From DATJSN01 sp035504095 (lineage in GTDB: Bacteria > Planctomycetota > Phycisphaerae > WQYP01): a DNA stretch of 28,550 nucleotides. Positions 24,141 through 28,550 of the stretch are shown piece by piece (position 1 is the stretch's first letter; each line of letters begins with the position of its first letter). Both the position numbers and the translations under genes were made by a program. The notes under the pieces are model-generated. The model saw only the letters and a program-made list of their open reading frames with translations, was not told the origin of the DNA and did no database searches. Location: NCBI GenBank assembly GCA_035504095.1, contig DATJSN010000027.1:1-28550 (forward strand), read 5' to 3'.

Positions 24141-24177
24141 TTTTAAACCACGGATTGCACCGATTACACTGATAACA

Positions 24178-26328
24178 ATGGCGCAAGATTCGATGTTTGA
24201 AAATAACAAGAGAATGAATTCCGGGCGTCAACTGTTGGCCAGCGTAGGTTTAATTCTGTTGTGTTTTGCGGCTTACTGGCCATTGATGCATGCCGGATAC
24301 ATCTGGGATGATGATGTCTGGCTGACAAATAACCCGTTCGTGCAACACTGGAGCGGTCTTTGGTACATCTGGTTTGCACCGCAAACGTCCACGCAATATT
24401 ACCCGCTGGTTTACACGGCATTTTTGCTGCAATTTAAACTCTGGGGGCTTAATCCACTTGGTTTTCATTTAGTCAACATTGGCTTGCAGGCAATTAACGC
24501 CATTTTGCTCTGGCGGATTCTGCGTTTAATGGGGCTAAAGAGCGCATGGGTCGCCGCCGCCATTTGGGCCATTCACCCAATTCAAGTGGAAACGATCGGG
24601 TGGGTGACCGAACAGAAGAATCTGCTCTCCGCCGCTTTTGGGTTTGGCGCCGCACTTTTATGGATTAAGTGGGCGGGATTAGACATGACAAAAAAGGTCA
24701 TAGGCCACAGGCTACAGGCCATAGTTGGCCCCAACTCCATGCAACTTGCCTCATCGCACCGGGGCTATATGACGTACATTCTGGCGACGATTTTGTTTGT
24801 ATTGGCGCTGTTGGCCAAGACCGATATCTGCACCCTGTCGGCGGCGCTGTTGCTGATCGCCTGGTGGAAACGGGGACGCATTACGCGCGAACAAGTTTTC
24901 AGCGTCATGCCCTGGTTTTTGTTCGGGGCGATACTGGCGAGTCTGACCATTTATATTGAACATGGAATTGCAGGTGCAAAAGGACCCGCGTTCGCTTTTT
25001 CCGTGAGTCAGCGACTGATCATCGCGGGCAAAGACCTTTGGTTTTATCCCCTCAAACTTCTCTGGCCGCATCCGTTGCTGGAGATTTATCCACGCTGGGA
25101 CGTGGATCATATTACGCCGTCGGACTGGCTATTTCCGGCTTCGGCCGGTGCCATCCCCGTCCTTCTCTGGTTATTGCGCAAGAAGATCGGCCGCGGGCCG
25201 CTAACCGCGGCGGTTTATTACGGCATCACGATATCACCCGTGTTGGGATTTGAATCATTCTATACAATGATTTACACCTTCGTCGCCGATCATTACCAGT
25301 ATCTGGCGAGCGTCGGAATAATCGTCTTTGTCGTGGAGGCGGTGGCCAATTGTTTTGCATGGCTTAATACTCACATATCAGCAAAACCAATCGAGGCGTT
25401 TAAATCGGAATTTAACCCGCTGCGGCCCGCCCGCTTGCTCGCCGGCACAGCGTCTGTATTGACGCTGGCTACGCTAGGCTGTTTAGCCTATATCCAATCC
25501 ACACTATATAACCCTCCAGAAAAGTTATGGGGTCATGTTTTAAATTATGAAAAAACATCATGGCAGGCCAGGTTGCAATTGGCGGCCATGGAAGCCGCCA
25601 ATCAAGATATTATGAATGCATATCAAAACATGTCCAAAGCCATCGTGCAACCGGGCGGGCAAAATCTGTTGTGTCTGGAATTTTTAGGGCTTTTTTATCT
25701 GGATACCGCGCACGACTATTCCCGCGCCGCGGAACTATTAGGTGAATCTTTATCTATGGACCCCTACCAGGCGGAAGTCATTTGCGAAATTGCGCTGTGC
25801 AGAGAAAAGCTCGGCCAGACAAATCAAGCTCTGGCTGATCTGGAACGTGGTTTGGATTTGCTGCCGGAGAGCGTTTTTCTGCGCCGCACCCTCGGAGAAT
25901 ATTTAGGAAAAACCGGAAACTACCGTGCCGCGGTGGATCAATTCCAGAAGGCTTTGCAAAACCAACCTTTCGATGCGGCGTCCTGTTATGACTTGGCGGT
26001 AACCTGGGAAAAATTGGGACAATGGAGCGAGGCGCTGGTTGCATACGAACGCGCGCTGGCCATCCATCCTGATTGGGGCGAGGCGCAATACCTGTATGGT
26101 AAATTACTCTTGGCGCACGGCCAGAGAGTTTTAGCATTGGAGCACTTAAAAAAGGCCGTTGAACTGGCTCCCGATCAGATCGACGCCCGCATGGTTTTAG
26201 CGCAGGCATTTGAGGAATCAGGCGATATTCAAGATGCCCGGATAGAACGTGGAGTAGCAATGCAAATTGAAAACCAGTATATGAATGCGCCAGCTTCCAG
26301 AATAGCGCCCGCAACCACGGGGCCTTGA
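24178..26328 (+). CDS. GT-C (TMTC-like) membrane protein with TPR tail, paralog 3
   Basis: The 716-residue product is closest to paralog 2 in its first 170 residues, with near-identical nucleotide stretches. The acidic loop is YIWDDDVW (44-46); HPIQVETIGWVTEQKNLLS and ADHYQYLASVG are present. The TPR tail (about 490-700) has well-formed repeats such as YRAAVDQFQKALQNQPFD and SEALVAYERALAIHPDWGEA. The loop after IKWAGLDM carries a different insert from paralog 2, derived from another palindromic sequence (24695-24735). The ATG follows the dispersed GATTACACTGATAAC sequence and lacks a visible ribosome site. Protein glycosylation is a family-based inference. Confidence 0.75.
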   Translation: MAQDSMFENNKRMNSGRQLLASVGLILLCFAAYWPLMHAGYIWDDDVWLTNNPFVQHWSGLWYIWFAPQTSTQYYPLVYTAFLLQFKLWGLNPLGFHLVNIGLQAINAILLWRILRLMGLKSAWVAAAIWAIHPIQVETIGWVTEQKNLLSAAFGFGAALLWIKWAGLDMTKKVIGHRLQAIVGPNSMQLASSHRGYMTYILATILFVLALLAKTDICTLSAALLLIAWWKRGRITREQVFSVMPWFLFGAILASLTIYIEHGIAGAKGPAFAFSVSQRLIIAGKDLWFYPLKLLWPHPLLEIYPRWDVDHITPSDWLFPASAGAIPVLLWLLRKKIGRGPLTAAVYYGITISPVLGFESFYTMIYTFVADHYQYLASVGIIVFVVEAVANCFAWLNTHISAKPIEAFKSEFNPLRPARLLAGTASVLTLATLGCLAYIQSTLYNPPEKLWGHVLNYEKTSWQARLQLAAMEAANQDIMNAYQNMSKAIVQPGGQNLLCLEFLGLFYLDTAHDYSRAAELLGESLSMDPYQAEVICEIALCREKLGQTNQALADLERGLDLLPESVFLRRTLGEYLGKTGNYRAAVDQFQKALQNQPFDAASCYDLAVTWEKLGQWSEALVAYERALAIHPDWGEAQYLYGKLLLAHGQRVLALEHLKKAVELAPDQIDARMVLAQAFEESGDIQDARIERGVAMQIENQYMNAPASRIAPATTGP
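24695..24735. repeat. Palindromic insert inside paralog 3
   Basis: CATAGGCCACAGGCTACAGG followed by CCATAG, then GTTGG-CC-CCAAC, form overlapping inverted repeats at the position where paralogs 2 and 4 carry REP-like sequence. It reads in frame. No second copy is seen in the window. Confidence 0.5.
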
Positions 26329-26360
26329 ATTCTAAATCTATCCAAAATCGAAATAAATAT

Positions 26361-26374
26361 GGAGTAGGAGGAGA
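26361..26374 (+). promoter_or_regulatory. Strong ribosome-binding site not matched to an annotated start
   Basis: GGAGTAGGAGGAGA is the best Shine-Dalgarno sequence in the array, yet it lies about 40 bases before the paralog 4 ATG. The nearest start, TTG at 26379, is in frame with paralog 4 but meets TAG at 26403-26405 after eight codons. Confidence 0.55.
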
Positions 26375-26414
26375 ACGTTTGCGTCCGTTGTCTGATGCTG
26401 TTTAGATACCGTTT

Positions 26415-28340
26415 ATGGAATTCACCGATGTTTCCCAACCTCGAGAAAACATACCAAAACAAGCGAAGACGCCATTTAAACAGCGTGAATTAATTGCGGC
26501 CGCAGGATTATTGCTATTATGCGCCATCGTCTACTGGCCCTTGCTGCGTGCCGGATACATCTGGGATGACGATGGCTGGCTTACGAATAACCCATTTATA
26601 CGAGATTGGAGTGGATTATGGTACATCTGGTTTTTTCCGCGAGCATCCATTCAATATTATCCATTGGTTTTCACGGCCTTTTTGCTGCAATTTAAACTCT
26701 GGGGGCTTAATTCCGTCGGATATCACCTGGTCAATATTATCCTGCAGGCGATTAATTCCATTCTGCTTTGGCGGGTTTTCCGCTCGCTGGGGCTTAAAAG
26801 CGCCTGGGTGGCCGCCGCAATTTGGGCCATTCATCCCATTCAAGTTGAAACAGTTGGTTGGGTAGCGGAACAGAAGAACCTGCTTTCCGCCGCCTTGGGG
26901 TTTAGTGCGGCGCTTTTGTGGATTAAGTGGACGGGATTGGGCATGACAGGCAAGATGCCTGTCCCACTTAACATGAGCCAAAACCCCGGCCAAGGACGGG
27001 GCTATGTGAAAATTAATCGGCATTGGAAACTTCTATTGCCGGCGACAATTTTATTTGTATTGGCGTTATTGGCCAAGACCGATATCTGCACGCTGCCTGC
27101 AGCATTATTGCTTGTCGCCTGGTGGAAACGGGGGCGCGTTACTCTCGTAGAAGTTCTCAGCGTGATTCCCTGGTTTTTGTTCGGGGCACTTTTGGCGTGC
27201 ATGACCATATATATTGAACATGGAACTGCGGGCGCTCACGGAGAAACTTTCAATTTTTCTTTAAGCCAACGGATCATCATTGCCGGAAAAGACCTATGGT
27301 TTTATCCACTTAAGCTTTTATGGCCGCATCCGCTGCTGGCGGTTTATCCGCGCTGGGATGTAGAACATATTGCACCAATCGATTGGTTATTTCCAATTTC
27401 CGCCCTGATGGTTTCCATCATTCTATGGCTGCTGCGCAAAAGAATCGGCCGCGGACCATTAACGGCTGTGGCTTATTACAAGATTATGCTTTTTCCGGTG
27501 TTGGGATTTGTTTCGTTCTATACGATGGAATACACCTTCGTGGCGGATCATTATCAATATCTGGCATGCATCGGGATCATCGCTTTGCTGGTGGAGTCGG
27601 CGACATTATTATTGCCTGAACTGTCAGATCGCATGACGAACACCCTTTTTAAAAATGCCGCTGCGTCTGCTTCAAGAACCTGGAATGCCGGTCCTTTGGC
27701 AATAGTTTCTATTGCCGTACTTATGCCGCTGGGAATAATGAATAATGTCCAAAGCCAGCTCTATCATCCACCGGTGAATATTTGGCGTCACGTATTGGAT
27801 TATGATCCGAACTCATGGGTCGCGCTGGAGCAGCTTGGAGCATGGGAGGCGGCTCATGAACAACCCGATGCAGCGCTGGCGACAATCAGTCGGGCAATCG
27901 AGGCCGGCGGCGGAGCCGACGTATATGTAACCAAAAACATGGCAGACCTGCTTATCAGCGTTAAACATGATTATCACGACGCAATTGACTACCTAATAAA
28001 ATCTTTACGGGCCGATCCATATCAACCTGATGCAATCAGCGAACTGGCCTTCTGCTATGAACAATCAGGAGACATGGAAAAAGCCATCCAGAGCCTGCGG
28101 CATGGGATGGATTATCTTCCCAATGACCCGCTTTTGCACCGCAAGCTTGGTGAGGATCTGGAGCAATTGGGCTTTTCCGATGAAGCGCTGGAACAATTTG
28201 CCATGGCTCTTCAAACAGAACCTAATGATGCCCAATCCATCCGCGATCAGAATCAATTGCTGGAAAAAATGAAAGACGTGCAAAGCGGCGCCGAATCAAA
28301 GCCGGCAAGCAATGGAAACGGGCTCAATTTTTATCGTTGA
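26415..28340 (+). CDS. GT-C (TMTC-like) membrane protein with TPR tail, paralog 4
   Basis: The 641-residue product has an N-terminal polar extension of about 25 residues before the first membrane segment. The acidic loop is YIWDDDGW (51-53), followed by HPIQVETVGWVAEQKNLLS and ADHYQYLACIG. The tail resembles paralog 1 at its start (WVALEQLGAWEAAHEQPDAA) and has about four TPR units ending in NGNGLNFYR. The loop after IKWTGLGM contains an intact REP-like palindrome translated as TGKMPVPL. The ATG at 26415 is the first after an in-frame TAG and has no close ribosome site. Paralog 5 begins 22 bases after its stop. Confidence 0.75.
   Translation: MEFTDVSQPRENIPKQAKTPFKQRELIAAAGLLLLCAIVYWPLLRAGYIWDDDGWLTNNPFIRDWSGLWYIWFFPRASIQYYPLVFTAFLLQFKLWGLNSVGYHLVNIILQAINSILLWRVFRSLGLKSAWVAAAIWAIHPIQVETVGWVAEQKNLLSAALGFSAALLWIKWTGLGMTGKMPVPLNMSQNPGQGRGYVKINRHWKLLLPATILFVLALLAKTDICTLPAALLLVAWWKRGRVTLVEVLSVIPWFLFGALLACMTIYIEHGTAGAHGETFNFSLSQRIIIAGKDLWFYPLKLLWPHPLLAVYPRWDVEHIAPIDWLFPISALMVSIILWLLRKRIGRGPLTAVAYYKIMLFPVLGFVSFYTMEYTFVADHYQYLACIGIIALLVESATLLLPELSDRMTNTLFKNAAASASRTWNAGPLAIVSIAVLMPLGIMNNVQSQLYHPPVNIWRHVLDYDPNSWVALEQLGAWEAAHEQPDAALATISRAIEAGGGADVYVTKNMADLLISVKHDYHDAIDYLIKSLRADPYQPDAISELAFCYEQSGDMEKAIQSLRHGMDYLPNDPLLHRKLGEDLEQLGFSDEALEQFAMALQTEPNDAQSIRDQNQLLEKMKDVQSGAESKPASNGNGLNFYR
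26945..26969 (-). repeat. REP palindrome inside paralog 4
   Basis: GACAGGCA-AGA-TGCCTGTC followed by CCAC is identical over the core to the copy at 5986-6004 after the RAYT gene. It is in the same loop as the copy in paralog 2 and is read in the same frame (TGKMPVP). Confidence 0.9.
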
Positions 28341-28362
28341 ACGTTAATAAAAGAACCTGTCT

Positions 28363-28550
28363 ATGATAGATACTATTTATCGAATGCCAGAGCGTCTGGA
28401 AGAACAACGAGCGAAACGGTTCGGACTGCTGAATCACCTGCTGCCTGCAGCCGGACTGGTTCTACTCTGCCTTGGGGCATATTGGCCGTTATTTCATGCG
28501 GGATACATCTGGGACGATGACGTCTGGCTAACGCAAAATGGCGCCGTACA
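28363..28550 (+). CDS. GT-C (TMTC-like) membrane protein, paralog 5 (5' part only)
   Basis: Only the first 62 codons are in the window. After a charged N-terminus (ERLEEQRAKRFG) come one membrane segment and the array signature HAGYIWDDDVWLTQN, with acidic residues 51-53. The ATG at 28363 is taken; an in-frame ATG at 28384 is an alternative. The array therefore continues to the right, and its full size cannot be judged here. Confidence 0.75.
   Translation, partial: MIDTIYRMPERLEEQRAKRFGLLNHLLPAAGLVLLCLGAYWPLFHAGYIWDDDVWLTQNGAV

Overview
The window looks like a chromosomal segment from a planctomycete-type bacterium, probably class Phycisphaerae. This is inferred from gene content, not from a search. 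The pointers are a pseudopilin with the GFTLIELLVVISIIALLIAI N-terminus and a C-terminal DG-containing motif, a large VWA/glutamine-amidotransferase-like membrane protein, an mcsA-mcsB pair outside an obvious Firmicute context, TPR-tailed GT-C membrane proteins, and abundant short palindromic repeats with a REP-associated transposase.

Layout. 1-238: end of an IS3-type insertion sequence, cut by the window edge. 295-2296 (minus strand): mcsB, mcsA and a small Trm112-like protein. 2350-4713 (plus): a consensus sigma70-type promoter and an exported HEAT-repeat protein with a degenerate receiver-like domain. 4740-4897: a dense cluster of hairpins. 4927-5244 (minus): rplU. 5399-6053: a REP-associated tyrosine transposase (RAYT) bracketed by its REP palindromes. 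6153-8627 (plus): an A-type Fe-S carrier, a membrane-anchored thioredoxin and a MATE transporter. 8654-9994 (minus): an enlarged prepilin peptidase. 10350-13009 (plus): a degenerate receiver protein, groES and groEL, closed by a terminator. 13112-14089 (minus): an MbfA-like ferritin/VIT iron exporter. 14225-18249 (plus): a DUF1015 protein and the VWA protein, separated by a two-hairpin repeat. 18250-18888: a long non-coding leader with a candidate promoter and several hairpins, followed by the pseudopilin and a strong terminator. 20093-28550: a tandem array of five paralogous GT-C (TMTC-like) membrane proteins with TPR tails, the last cut by the window end.

How the parts relate. Several genes serve proteostasis and stress handling (McsA/McsB, GroES/GroEL, thioredoxin, Fe-S carrier, iron export). 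The prepilin peptidase and the pseudopilin belong to one secretion/pilus pathway. The GT-C array probably modifies extracytoplasmic proteins or glycans.

The most unusual signal joins the two repeat-rich zones. Palindromes like those flanking the RAYT at 5.4-6.0 kb recur inside the coding sequences of two array paralogs (22472-22496 and 26945-26969), in frame and at the same cytoplasm/membrane loop. A second hairpin family seen intergenically at 15.6 kb also sits in that loop, and a third paralog carries a different palindromic insert there. This loop appears to be a recurrent landing site for short repeats.
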